From assembly GCA_018266175.1 (NCBI GenBank), contig JAFEAY010000012.1:32533-96532 (forward strand): a DNA stretch of 64,000 bases. The letters run 5' to 3'. Numbering within the stretch: the stretch's first letter is position 1; each line of letters begins with the position of its first letter. The notes below the pieces were generated by a model that saw only the letters and a list, made by a program, of their open reading frames with translations, did not search any database and was not told the origin of the DNA. Origin of the DNA: Candidatus Dependentiae bacterium (GTDB taxonomy: Bacteria > Babelota > Babeliae > Babelales > RVW-14). Below, piece by piece: positions 26,617 through 35,329 of the stretch. The translations under genes were made by a program, and so were the position numbers.

Positions 26617-28197
26617 TCAACTTAATTTACTCAACGTTTTAATCATCGTAATACTTATTACAATCCCTAAAGCAACAGCTGTACACGCAGTAAGCAAAAT
26701 TCCATACGTTTGAATCATAAAACCTGCAGTAAAAAATGCTATCGCCGATGCGATAACGGATGGAAAAGCATATTGGATTTGTGCTTTAACCAAATCAAAA
26801 TGATATGAGCCGGCACTTGCGCTGGAAAGAAGCATAATATCTGCAATTGGTGAAAGATGGTTTCCCGCAACAGCTCCTGAGATAATGGCCGCAATCAAAG
26901 GGAAAACAATTGTAATTTGGTCTGGAGTTACCGGAATAGCTCCTGGCACAAATGATGCCAACATTGGAATAGCAATAGCAATCAGTAGACCAATGGTACC
27001 CCAAGCAGAACCCATAGTTGCAGAAATAAGCGTTGCAAGCAGGAAAAATATTCCAGGTAATAACGAGATAGTAATATGACCAATCAACAAGCCTGCAAGA
27101 TAATTTCCAGTCGCAAGATCATTTTTCAACAAAGCGCTCAATGTCCAGATTAAAACCAACACCATGATTGATGGAAGCATCAGCATAGCACCAGAACGTA
27201 CAACATCAGGGATCATAGAAATTTTCAGCTTTTTGCGCATGAATAAATAGACCATACCAATGAGCGTTGCACAACAACTGCCAAGAAAAAGTGCAATCGG
27301 AATACGACCAAACCCAAGATAGGCAATGCCGATAATAACCGTAACAAAAAGCGTAACAAGAGGAAGTAAGAAATCCCATATTGAACTGTTGTGCATCTGA
27401 GCAGCATCAACCACCTTCATGCGCCTAGTAAGGGCAATTTTACCACCAAAGAGATTGCCGGTTCGCGCTGCTTCTTCTTCATGACACTTCAATGTTCCAT
27501 ACGATGTACGCGTCAACACCATAAACCAAAGCGATGCTATTGTTATGAGCGCATAAAATAAAAATGGAATCGCCATGAGGTAGGCATAAAACGGATCAGC
27601 GAGTAGAACAGTACCTTCTTGCATGACCGTTGAAATACCTGACTGTCGCAACTGCATGATGATATCTGCCGACCAGCTTGAGATAGGGCAAAGAACTGCA
27701 AGTGGTGCTGCAATAGCACTCACAAGCAAGGCAAGCTTTACGCGTGGAATTTTGAACTGGTCGATAATGGGCTGCATCACCGAACCAACCGTTAAGCTAC
27801 CAAAATAGTCATCAACAAAGAAAAGGTGCGACATCATAAGACTTGCCACTTCTGCATTTTTTGCATTTTTAAGTCGATTTCTCAGTGCTTGACCATATGC
27901 AAAAGCTCCGCCTGTTTGCGTTATCAATTCAATCATGATGCCAAGAACAATTAAAAAAAGACAAATAAAAAGATACCAGGCAGACCAAAAACTTTCCCAC
28001 GAGGTAAGATAGCCTAATTCAGTTGCATTCCAAATTCTCACACCAACGGTGGTCAAAGCCGGTTTTAATTGAAAGTCATGAAGGATGAGTGCTGCAGATA
28101 GAATGCTGACACCTAGAGAAAAAACAATGCGTCGTGTTAAAATTGCCAACACAACCACCAACAATGGTGGCATGAGCACAAGCCAGCTTATCTGCAT
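26617..28197 (-). CDS. NhaC-type Na+/H+ antiporter family protein
   Basis: A 526-residue polytopic membrane protein with about 12 hydrophobic helices. It carries the family hallmark FFVDDYFGSLTVGSVMQPII (near 127-146) and CPISSWSADII. A later stretch, IAGAVAG.HLSPIAD (here SGAVAGNHLSPIAD), matches the second half of the fold. Members exchange Na+ for H+ or carry organic acids; ion and direction cannot be told from sequence. GAAAGG lies upstream of the ATG. It is transcribed alone towards typA. Confidence 0.85.
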   Translation of the reverse strand: MQISWLVLMPPLLVVVLAILTRRIVFSLGVSILSAALILHDFQLKPALTTVGVRIWNATELGYLTSWESFWSAWYLFICLFLIVLGIMIELITQTGGAFAYGQALRNRLKNAKNAEVASLMMSHLFFVDDYFGSLTVGSVMQPIIDQFKIPRVKLALLVSAIAAPLAVLCPISSWSADIIMQLRQSGISTVMQEGTVLLADPFYAYLMAIPFLFYALITIASLWFMVLTRTSYGTLKCHEEEAARTGNLFGGKIALTRRMKVVDAAQMHNSSIWDFLLPLVTLFVTVIIGIAYLGFGRIPIALFLGSCCATLIGMVYLFMRKKLKISMIPDVVRSGAMLMLPSIMVLVLIWTLSALLKNDLATGNYLAGLLIGHITISLLPGIFFLLATLISATMGSAWGTIGLLIAIAIPMLASFVPGAIPVTPDQITIVFPLIAAIISGAVAGNHLSPIADIMLLSSASAGSYHFDLVKAQIQYAFPSVIASAIAFFTAGFMIQTYGILLTACTAVALGIVISITMIKTLSKLS

Positions 28198-28371
28198 GAT
28201 GACCTTTCAGATCGCTTAATTTTTTTAGCTTAACCATGCAAGCAAGTTTATCGTAAAAATATACAAAAATAAAAAATGTAGAACAAACTCTTAGAGATTC
28301 ATTGGTCTCTTGTATAGACTCAAACCAAAGATAAAACGTAATTACCACCTATTATGATTGACAGTATCTTT

Positions 28372-28451
28372 GGTTTTTATACATAAATCCGCAATTTTAA
28401 CCTTGTTTTTTATACATAAACTCGATAAAGTTAGTTTGGTTTTTATACATT
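28372..28451. repeat. Three direct repeats at exact 33-bp spacing
   Basis: The motif GGTTTTTATACATA (or close variant) begins at 28372, 28405 and 28438. The spacer sequences are less conserved. The array ends about 25 bases before the start of the AAA_14 ATPase gene. Read on the minus strand, it encodes an 11-residue repeat of the form CIKTK. The 280-base gap between the antiporter and ATPase holds nothing else I can identify. It could be an operator or the remnant of a tandem repeat. Confidence 0.7.
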
Positions 28452-28477
28452 GAACCTGAAAATAGAAATGAGTGCCA

Positions 28478-29830
28478 ATGAAACGAATAATCGATTTCTT
28501 TTTGCAAGAATGGAAAAATGAAGCATTCAACCGAAAGCCATTATTACTCCGTGGCGCACGACAGGTTGGCAAAACTCACGCTGCAAGAAACTTAGGTGCA
28601 TCATTTAAACAGTTTGTTGAAATTAACTTAGAGTCTGATGAAAACGCTCGAAAAATATTATCCCAAGATCTTGATCCAAAGAGAATGGTATTTCAGCTTT
28701 CAGAGTACCTTGGAAAAGAAATCATTCCCGGTTCAACATTACTCTTTATCGATGAGATCCAAATAGTTCCACAAGCAATTATTGCCTTGCGTTATTTTTA
28801 TGAAATAATGCCCGAGTTACACGTTATTGCCGCAGGCTCTCTTTTGGATTTTGCGATCGAACAAGTGGGGATGCCCGTTGGCAGAATTTCGAGCCTGTAT
28901 ATGTACCCTATGTCGTTTTTTGAATTTGTGGTTGCTCTTGGGCATGAACGATGGGCGCAAACAATTTTGGAACACAATCCTACCGATCCGCTTTTTGATG
29001 GACTTCATGATAAGTTACTGGCACTTGTTGGAACGTACTTGGCTTTGGGCGGCATGCCAGCTGCAGTGAATACATGGATGCAAACACAAACGTCACGTAG
29101 TGTAAAAAAAGTACATAGCGACCTCCTTGATTCCTATCAACAAGATTTCAATAAATATGCCGCAAAGAGACAAATCAAATATCTTGATGCTCTCTTTGCG
29201 CATGCTTTATCGCAACTGAGTAATAAGTTTATGTACAGTAAAATTGGTGATTACCAAAAAAGAGAACTTGAGCCTGCGCTTGAGCTTTTACAAAAGGCCG
29301 GACTTTTTCATCCTGTTACTCGAAGTGCTGGTCAAGGAATACCAATTGGATCTGAAGCATATCTTAATGACTTTAAAATTATTTTCTTAGATGTTGGACT
29401 CAGTCAAGCAGCGCTGAATCTGGATATCGTACCATGGTTTCTTGACCCGCTTACTACCTTTGTCAACAAGGGAGAACTTGTAGAAGCTTTTGTTGGACAA
29501 GAGCTCTTGGCTTATGCTGATCCAATAGCAAAGAATCGCCTCTTTTATTGGCGGAAAGAAGAACGCAATAGCCAAGCTGAAATTGATTACCTCGTACAAG
29601 TAAAAGAGAGCGTGGTTCCTATTGAGGTTAAGGCGGGCAGAAGCTTGAGAATAAAAAGTATGCATATATTTTTAGACTCTCATACTCAATCAACATATGG
29701 TATGCGATTTTCTTCACACAACTATAAACAAGACGAAAGGGTGTGGACATTTCCACTCTACGCTGTTGTAAAACCTTTTTATGATGCACATGAAGAAATA
29801 CGCAAAGCATTACTGAACTTAATTGCTTAA
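28478..29830 (+). CDS. AAA_14/DUF4143 family ATPase
   Basis: Start chosen at ATG 28478; a GTG six bases earlier is also in frame and neither has a clear ribosome-binding site. The 450-residue protein has Walker A GARQVGKTHAA near residue 22 and Walker B LLFIDEIQ near 88 (AAA_14 domain), then a C-terminal DUF4143 domain whose end resembles a restriction-endonuclease-like fold: AEIDYLVQVKESVVPIEVKAG, with Glu, Asp and E-V-K in order (positions ~370-390). Such proteins are widespread, often accessory, and of unclear function. A 33-bp repeat array precedes it. Confidence 0.85.
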   Translation: MKRIIDFFLQEWKNEAFNRKPLLLRGARQVGKTHAARNLGASFKQFVEINLESDENARKILSQDLDPKRMVFQLSEYLGKEIIPGSTLLFIDEIQIVPQAIIALRYFYEIMPELHVIAAGSLLDFAIEQVGMPVGRISSLYMYPMSFFEFVVALGHERWAQTILEHNPTDPLFDGLHDKLLALVGTYLALGGMPAAVNTWMQTQTSRSVKKVHSDLLDSYQQDFNKYAAKRQIKYLDALFAHALSQLSNKFMYSKIGDYQKRELEPALELLQKAGLFHPVTRSAGQGIPIGSEAYLNDFKIIFLDVGLSQAALNLDIVPWFLDPLTTFVNKGELVEAFVGQELLAYADPIAKNRLFYWRKEERNSQAEIDYLVQVKESVVPIEVKAGRSLRIKSMHIFLDSHTQSTYGMRFSSHNYKQDERVWTFPLYAVVKPFYDAHEEIRKALLNLIA

Positions 29831-29973
29831 GCTCCTACACTAAAATTAATACGCTCAATAAAATATTGTATGCTAAACTATTACACATTCCGAACATTTT
29901 GCGATACCCTAATGCCCTGAGCTATGAAAGAGCTCCTAAAGCATTGCTAACAAATTGGTTTTTAAAGGTAATC

Positions 29974-30423
29974 GTGAGTCAATCACTCAATACTATTTTG
30001 CAAGCTATTATTCCTCCTGAGCACCAATGGAAGCTGACGCTTTTCAAACATTGGGATGAAATTATTGGTGATATGCGTGACAAAGTGATCATCCAAGAAA
30101 TCAAAGATTCTGTGCTCTTCCTTGCGGTCTCTCATCCCGCTTGGGCGCACGAACTCTTTCTTCTCACTCCTTTGCTTAAGCAAAAAATAAACTCGTATCT
30201 AGTAAAAGATCAAATAAAAACGATACGCTTAAATGTGAAAACATTTCAACCCACAGGCTCACAGCGAAAAAAAGTATATAACGCTGAACAAGCACCCTTG
30301 ATCAACATTCCTCCATCACGCCAAGAGCAAGCTTTATTGAGCCGTGTTGCTAACCATGAGCTGCGCGACGCACTCTGCGGTTTTTTACTGCGATGCAAGC
30401 GTCAGAAGAAGGAGTCGTTATGA
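29974..30423 (+). CDS. dciA: DUF721/DciA-like protein
   Basis: Start chosen at GTG 29974, preceded by AAAGG; the frame is open from a TTG at 29866. The 149-residue product matches the DUF721 pattern: a W..IIGD motif near the N-terminus (HWDEIIGDMRDK), then VLFLAVSHPAWAHELFLL and a helix KQKINSYL, then IKTIRLNV. DciA loads the replicative helicase DnaB in many bacteria lacking DnaC; dnaG lies nearby at 35330, which agrees. Its stop overlaps the start of the TPR gene by four bases, so translation may be coupled. Symbol tentative. Confidence 0.7.
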   Translation: MSQSLNTILQAIIPPEHQWKLTLFKHWDEIIGDMRDKVIIQEIKDSVLFLAVSHPAWAHELFLLTPLLKQKINSYLVKDQIKTIRLNVKTFQPTGSQRKKVYNAEQAPLINIPPSRQEQALLSRVANHELRDALCGFLLRCKRQKKESL

Positions 30424-32111
30424 TGAACATTAAGCGAAGTATTCTTATCGGTATAATCTTTGGCCTTGTTATACAAGAACAATCTTGGGCAAAGGCTAAA
30501 AATCGTAAAGCAATGAGTACCGTTGAAAATCAAGAAGTAGATGATGCTGAACAAGAAAATGAACTTTCATTCACCGAAGTAAGCGATCACAGTGGGTCTC
30601 AAAAAGATCATCAACGTCTTTATTTTTTATACCTCAAAGCGAGCTACCTTCATGCTCGAGGCCAAATCAAAGAAGCTGCGGATGCATTTCAGGCACTACT
30701 TCAGCACAATCCACCATCATATGTTTATGATGGCTACCTAACGCTTCTTTTTGACATCGGACAATTTCAAAAAATTATTTCGCTTATTGAAACTCAAGAA
30801 CATCTATTTAAGCGAGTTTTAAAAAACAATCTTGACCTCCAGTTGCTTGTTGCACAATCATACATCCATCTCAATCAAGATCAGAAGGCCTCAACCTTGC
30901 TGGTCTCCTTGGCAAAAAACCATCCCGAAAATGCACAGATAGCCTATTACGCTGCAGTTGCGCTCCTTAAAAGTGGTCAACTGGTGCAAGCACACCAATT
31001 TATTGATGGGTGCTTAAATAATGCAGACCTCCAGGCTAAGCACTTTCTTTTTTATTTTCTTAAATCAAAAATTTGTATGAGTCAAAATAATATGCCTCAA
31101 GCGCTTGCTCATATAGAAAAAAGCCTTGAAAAATTCCCTAAATTTGATCGTGGTTGGTTACTGCGCGGCATGCTGATGGAACAACAAGGCAAAATTAACG
31201 AAGCAATAAAAGGATATAAAAACTTTCTTGATCTTGTTGGTCGGGACATGATGGTTGAAAAACAGCTTATTCAGCTGCTTTTTTCTCAAAAGCGTTTTAG
31301 TGAAGCTGCAAACTATCTTGAAAAAATTAAAAGTGAAACACCGGAATACTTCTTTGATCTTGCACTGATTCAACACAAAGGGGGCGATTGCAATGCAGCT
31401 CTTTCCAATATCAGCAAGGCACTTAAATGCAATCCCGATTTTCAACAAGCTCGGTTACTGAAAATTGATATTCTTATTGCTGAAAAACAGTTTGATAAAG
31501 TTTTAAAATTTATGCGTAAATGGATCGAGCGTAATCCACTTGATGAAGTTGCTCTTCACACCCTGCTGATCTTACGCAAAGGGCCTGTGGGAACGCCAAA
31601 AATAGTAAAACTCCTTGAAGACCTAATCAAAAATAAAAAGCACTCATCAACGGTTATTATTACTCTTGCTGATTTGTATACCGAAACAGAAAACTATCCC
31701 CGCGCTCTGCACTGCTACGAAAAGCTCCTTGATATGACGAATAATGATCAGATGAAAGCGGGCATTTTATACCAACTAGGCTACCTGTATCATCACACAG
31801 CGCAAGATGAAAAAGCTAAAAATTCACTCAAGCAATCGGTTGAGCTTGATGCAACAAACCCTTCAGCCTGTAATCTTCTTGCATATCTCTACGCAACGAC
31901 AGGAGAAAATCTAAACCAAGCACTTGAATTGATAGAAAAGGCATTGCAACAAAATCCACAATCGCCATACTACCTTGATACCAAGGGTTGTATTTTGCTC
32001 AAGCTTGGAAGAAAGCAAGAAGCGCTTACTATTTTACAGCAAGCTTACGATCAAGATCCAAGTGATGTTGTTATTAAAAAGCATCTTGCAATGGCTCAAA
32101 ACGGATCTTAA
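30420..32111 (+). CDS. Exported TPR-repeat protein
   Basis: Start chosen at ATG 30420, which has AAGGAG just upstream inside dciA; another ATG follows directly. The 563-residue protein begins with a signal peptide (hydrophobic ~6-18, ending SWAKA) and then carries about ten tetratricopeptide repeats from ~60 to the end, such as ARGQIKEAADAFQALLQHNP and a C-terminal run with LDTKGCILLKLGRKQEAL. TPR arrays in the envelope commonly assemble complexes. murG follows nine bases after its stop, so it may belong to an envelope operon with dciA and murG. Confidence 0.85.
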   Translation: MMNIKRSILIGIIFGLVIQEQSWAKAKNRKAMSTVENQEVDDAEQENELSFTEVSDHSGSQKDHQRLYFLYLKASYLHARGQIKEAADAFQALLQHNPPSYVYDGYLTLLFDIGQFQKIISLIETQEHLFKRVLKNNLDLQLLVAQSYIHLNQDQKASTLLVSLAKNHPENAQIAYYAAVALLKSGQLVQAHQFIDGCLNNADLQAKHFLFYFLKSKICMSQNNMPQALAHIEKSLEKFPKFDRGWLLRGMLMEQQGKINEAIKGYKNFLDLVGRDMMVEKQLIQLLFSQKRFSEAANYLEKIKSETPEYFFDLALIQHKGGDCNAALSNISKALKCNPDFQQARLLKIDILIAEKQFDKVLKFMRKWIERNPLDEVALHTLLILRKGPVGTPKIVKLLEDLIKNKKHSSTVIITLADLYTETENYPRALHCYEKLLDMTNNDQMKAGILYQLGYLYHHTAQDEKAKNSLKQSVELDATNPSACNLLAYLYATTGENLNQALELIEKALQQNPQSPYYLDTKGCILLKLGRKQEALTILQQAYDQDPSDVVIKKHLAMAQNGS

Positions 32112-32119
32112 AATTAATT

Positions 32120-33193
32120 ATGATGAAAACAAAAAAACTTTTTCTTGTGGCAGCAGGCTCAGGTGGACATATTTTACCTGCACTTGTTCTTGGCAAAGCG
32201 TGGCAAGAAAATAACCCGGATGGTAAAATTATTTTTTTCTCCAGCTCGCGCACGCTTGATCAAACACTGGTTACTCAAACGTCAATTGCGCAGCAATCAC
32301 TCTTTTTTAGGCTGGGCACATTAAGCATGCGTACGTGGTGGAAGCTTCCAATTTTGTTGGCACAACTGCTTTATATTTTTGGCGCAAGCTTTTGGCACGC
32401 ACTGCGGTTGCGACCAGAAAAAATCATCTGCACGGGTGGGCTTATCGGCCTGCCCGTGTGCTTAGCTGGTCGACTTGCAGGAATTTTAGTTGAAATTTAT
32501 GAACTCAATGCGGTACCGGGAAAAGCGGTCAAAGCGCTGATGCCCGTTGCTCACACCATTTTCACCCCATTTGCACAAACATCCGAGCATTACGCATTAT
32601 GGGGCAAAAGCTTTGCCACCAAATGCAAGCTCACTTCCTACCCTCTACGCTTTGGCAAGAAGATAAAAAAACTTGAGCCTCAAATAGTTTTTGATCAGCT
32701 TAATGCTCAGACCAGCAAAGAATTTTCTCTGAATAAAAAAACAATTTTAATTGTTGGGGGCTCGCAAGGCTCTGCATTCCTTAATCGCTGTATTCAAGAT
32801 CTTATTGCAAGAAATTCATTTCCAAAAAATCAGATACAAATTATTCATCAAGCTGGGTCCAGCAACCTAAGCCAATATCGAACCTGGTATCAAGAACAAA
32901 AAATAGCAGCTTATGTTTTTGATTTTGATCCGCAAATTGATCGGTATTACCAAGTAGCTGATTTGATCATCTGTAGGGCAGGAGCCGGAACACTTTTTGA
33001 AATCGCACACTTTGGCAAGAAAAGCATTATAATTCCACTTATTGCTTCAACCACAACACATCAAAAAGACAATGCTTTTGCTATTGCTACCGAATATCCA
33101 AATCTTTTTACAGCACTTGATCAGCAAACACTCGAGCTTGATCTAACTCCTCTTGAACAGACAGTTCTTGCTCGCTTAAATCTGCATTCATAA
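32120..33193 (+). CDS. murG: UDP-GlcNAc:lipid-I transferase MurG
   Basis: A 357-residue glycosyltransferase of usual length. The N-terminal AAGSGGHILPALVL matches the GGTGGH loop for lipid-I; CTGGLIGLPVCLAGRL and ELNAVPGKA match the GGY..FP and EQNAVPG motifs. The C-terminal half has IVGGSQGSAFLN and CRAGAGTLFEIA, the UDP-GlcNAc site. MurG makes lipid II, so the cell probably keeps peptidoglycan synthesis. There is no strong ribosome-binding site; the start could be ATG 32120 or 32123. Its end overlaps the convergent M48 gene by 86 bases. Confidence 0.92.
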   Translation: MMKTKKLFLVAAGSGGHILPALVLGKAWQENNPDGKIIFFSSSRTLDQTLVTQTSIAQQSLFFRLGTLSMRTWWKLPILLAQLLYIFGASFWHALRLRPEKIICTGGLIGLPVCLAGRLAGILVEIYELNAVPGKAVKALMPVAHTIFTPFAQTSEHYALWGKSFATKCKLTSYPLRFGKKIKKLEPQIVFDQLNAQTSKEFSLNKKTILIVGGSQGSAFLNRCIQDLIARNSFPKNQIQIIHQAGSSNLSQYRTWYQEQKIAAYVFDFDPQIDRYYQVADLIICRAGAGTLFEIAHFGKKSIIIPLIASTTTHQKDNAFAIATEYPNLFTALDQQTLELDLTPLEQTVLARLNLHS

Positions 33194-34307
33194 TATTTTC
33201 TTGAACATGCTGAAAATCATGTGCGTATTGCTTACGCGTTTTACATGATGGATGATCACCAGTTTCTTCTTCAAGCATTGAGTTAAAGCCTTGCATACGA
33301 GTGTTGTAATGCCCATTAAGCAAGCTTAAGAGAATCCCTGCACACTTTGGAGATTCTTGAGACAGTTCATTCAGCTTGTTAGCAACATAAACATATGATT
33401 CTTCAAAGCTTTTTTTATCATCCAGAACTTTATCTTCAATTTTTTCAATCATCGATACAAATGACGGTGAATCCTGCAAAGTCTCAAGCGCGATCATATC
33501 AGCCTCTTTTTCAAAAGCTCTACCACGGACTAGTAAGCAAACAGCCGTCGCAACGCTCATACCTGTCCAAATAAGCAGGTGAGCGGGCCATGATTGCAAG
33601 CACGAAACAAATTCTTTACGATCTCCAACGTTTCTGGTGCCATCATCAAGGCTGTTCACAAAATAAATAAGAGCTGCAGGAGCAACAATGCTTCCAAGCA
33701 AAGAAAGCGTAATCTGCTGGGGAACATGAGATTGTTTAACATGACCAAGCTCATGGGCAAGAACCATCTTTAATTCATTATACGATAGTTTTTTTAACAG
33801 ACTCTGACCAAGAACCACCATTGATAAACTCGGTGAAAACGATGTTGCATAGGCATTGAAAAGCTTTTTATCACCGGATAAGAAAATGACTGGCATTGGT
33901 ATCTTCATTTTTTTGCACAGATCGTTTACCAGCTTATGGAGCTGCGGTGTTTTATCTTGTGGAAGGAATATGAGACCATCTTCAGACCCAAAGCGCAAGA
34001 CACCGCCAGGAAAAATATTTAAGAAAAAGTGACTAAGCGCTTGATCAACCAAGCCATCTTTGCTATTGGCTATCTTAACCGTGTCGATTAGCCCTGCCAT
34101 GTTTTTGATAAACGAATCTTTGATTTTTAATTGCTTGATGACTTCTGGCTCTTTTTTGAAACGCTTGATCTCATCCCACACTGGATTCTGGATAGCCGGT
34201 TTTTCTGAATCAACATGAGTCTTATGAATTTCGGTACAGCTAATCTGATTGCTCCCACAAGCAATAATACTGAATACGACCAATAAGATTATATCTTTAA
34301 AGTTCAT
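33108..34307 (-). CDS. M48-family zinc metallopeptidase, probable lipoprotein
   Basis: Start chosen at ATG 34307 with AGGGAA upstream; the frame opens earlier (34385). The 399-residue protein has a signal peptide ending in a lipobox-like IIAC, with Cys17 as the expected lipidated residue. HELGH at 185-189 supplies two zinc ligands and FEKEAD (near 259-264) the third, as in M48 peptidases. Hydrophobic segments flank the active site. Periplasmic relatives such as BepA/LoiP handle outer-membrane protein quality. Its 3' end overlaps murG on the opposite strand. Substrate unknown. Confidence 0.85.
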   Translation of the reverse strand: MNFKDIILLVVFSIIACGSNQISCTEIHKTHVDSEKPAIQNPVWDEIKRFKKEPEVIKQLKIKDSFIKNMAGLIDTVKIANSKDGLVDQALSHFFLNIFPGGVLRFGSEDGLIFLPQDKTPQLHKLVNDLCKKMKIPMPVIFLSGDKKLFNAYATSFSPSLSMVVLGQSLLKKLSYNELKMVLAHELGHVKQSHVPQQITLSLLGSIVAPAALIYFVNSLDDGTRNVGDRKEFVSCLQSWPAHLLIWTGMSVATAVCLLVRGRAFEKEADMIALETLQDSPSFVSMIEKIEDKVLDDKKSFEESYVYVANKLNELSQESPKCAGILLSLLNGHYNTRMQGFNSMLEEETGDHPSCKTRKQYAHDFQHVQENIMNADLSEQELSVQEELDQARVFADQVL

Positions 34308-34502
34308 AAATAAATTCCCTGACCAATTTATCACCAATAACAAAACGCAGTGTGCAAATGTAACGTTTTTCAGCTGAAAATACAAAAGGCTCTAACTTTT
34401 GCACTTTTTCATAAAAAAGTTTTATTTTTTGGCATTCTGCCGTTTGCCGAGTATGCTAGTCGTTGCATTGTAAATGCCGAGCAATCAAAAGAGGAATTAA
34501 AA

Positions 34503-35315
34503 ATGTATCCACGCTTAATGCACTTGTATGGACCTATCTGGATTTATAGCTACGGGACAATGATTGCCCTTGGTTTTTTACTTTTTCTGCTTTTAGCCTA
34601 TCAACACCCTGTTCGCAGAAGGTTTATGACCGCTGAACAATTTTTCAACACCCTGTTTATCGGCTTTTCATCGGGTATTATTGGTGGCAGGTTCCTTTTT
34701 GTCATTACACACCTTGATACCTTTTTTGGTAACTGGATAGAGATATTCTTCCCCTGGGAAGGTGGCTTTACCTTGCTTGGCGGCATGGTTGCCATTATGC
34801 TCGCCGTTCCACTGTACCTGCACAAAATAGGTATTCCGATTTTGCAGGCACTGGACGTAACAGGCCTTTACGCACCACTCATGCAAGCAATTGCTCGTTT
34901 TGGATGTCTCTTTGCAGGCTGCTGCTATGGAGCACTCGTTGAACACCCTACACGCTTGAACTCGATTACCTTCTCAGATCCTGCAGGGTTTGCTCCTTGT
35001 GGAGTTCCTCTCTATCCAACTCAAGTTTATATGAGCTTAGCTTCACTTTTCATATTTTTCTTCATGCTCGCACTTTCAAAAACTCATCGACTCAAGCCTG
35101 GACAACTGATATTCAGCTACCTACTTATTGAAAATTTCGCACGATTCGCGGTCGATTTTTGGCGTGGAGATCGTGAATTTATGCACTATGTATCCATGTG
35201 TGGAAAGACGGGAATTTCACTCTCACAACCACAAGTTCTTTCATTAATTTTTTGCGGCATAGCACTCATAGGCTTGCTGTGGACAACCCAACGTCATCAT
35301 ACTCCTGATGCTTAA
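34503..35315 (+). CDS. lgt: Prolipoprotein diacylglyceryl transferase
   Basis: Start chosen at ATG 34503 (MYPRLMHLYGP), preceded by GAGGAA; the upstream open frame to 34350 lacks a start signal. The 270-residue polytopic enzyme transfers diacylglycerol to the lipobox Cys of prolipoproteins. The family core is present as GIIGGRFLFV, GGFTLLGGM, and ARFGCLFAGCCYG with the essential Arg, in the Cys-rich variant. It is followed 14 bases later by dnaG, then rpoD, in an apparent operon. It fits with lolD and the lipobox protease in this window. Confidence 0.92.
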   Translation: MYPRLMHLYGPIWIYSYGTMIALGFLLFLLLAYQHPVRRRFMTAEQFFNTLFIGFSSGIIGGRFLFVITHLDTFFGNWIEIFFPWEGGFTLLGGMVAIMLAVPLYLHKIGIPILQALDVTGLYAPLMQAIARFGCLFAGCCYGALVEHPTRLNSITFSDPAGFAPCGVPLYPTQVYMSLASLFIFFFMLALSKTHRLKPGQLIFSYLLIENFARFAVDFWRGDREFMHYVSMCGKTGISLSQPQVLSLIFCGIALIGLLWTTQRHHTPDA

Positions 35316-35329
35316 CTATCGATTGAACT

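Noticed and set aside
28372-28451. CRISPR array
   Set aside because: Only three imperfect 13-16 bp repeats with diverged spacers, no cas genes in the window, and no leader.
28342-28572. 76-residue minus-strand frame with 11-residue repeats
   Set aside because: It only reflects the 33-bp direct repeats and runs into the antisense of the ATPase gene; no ribosome-binding site.
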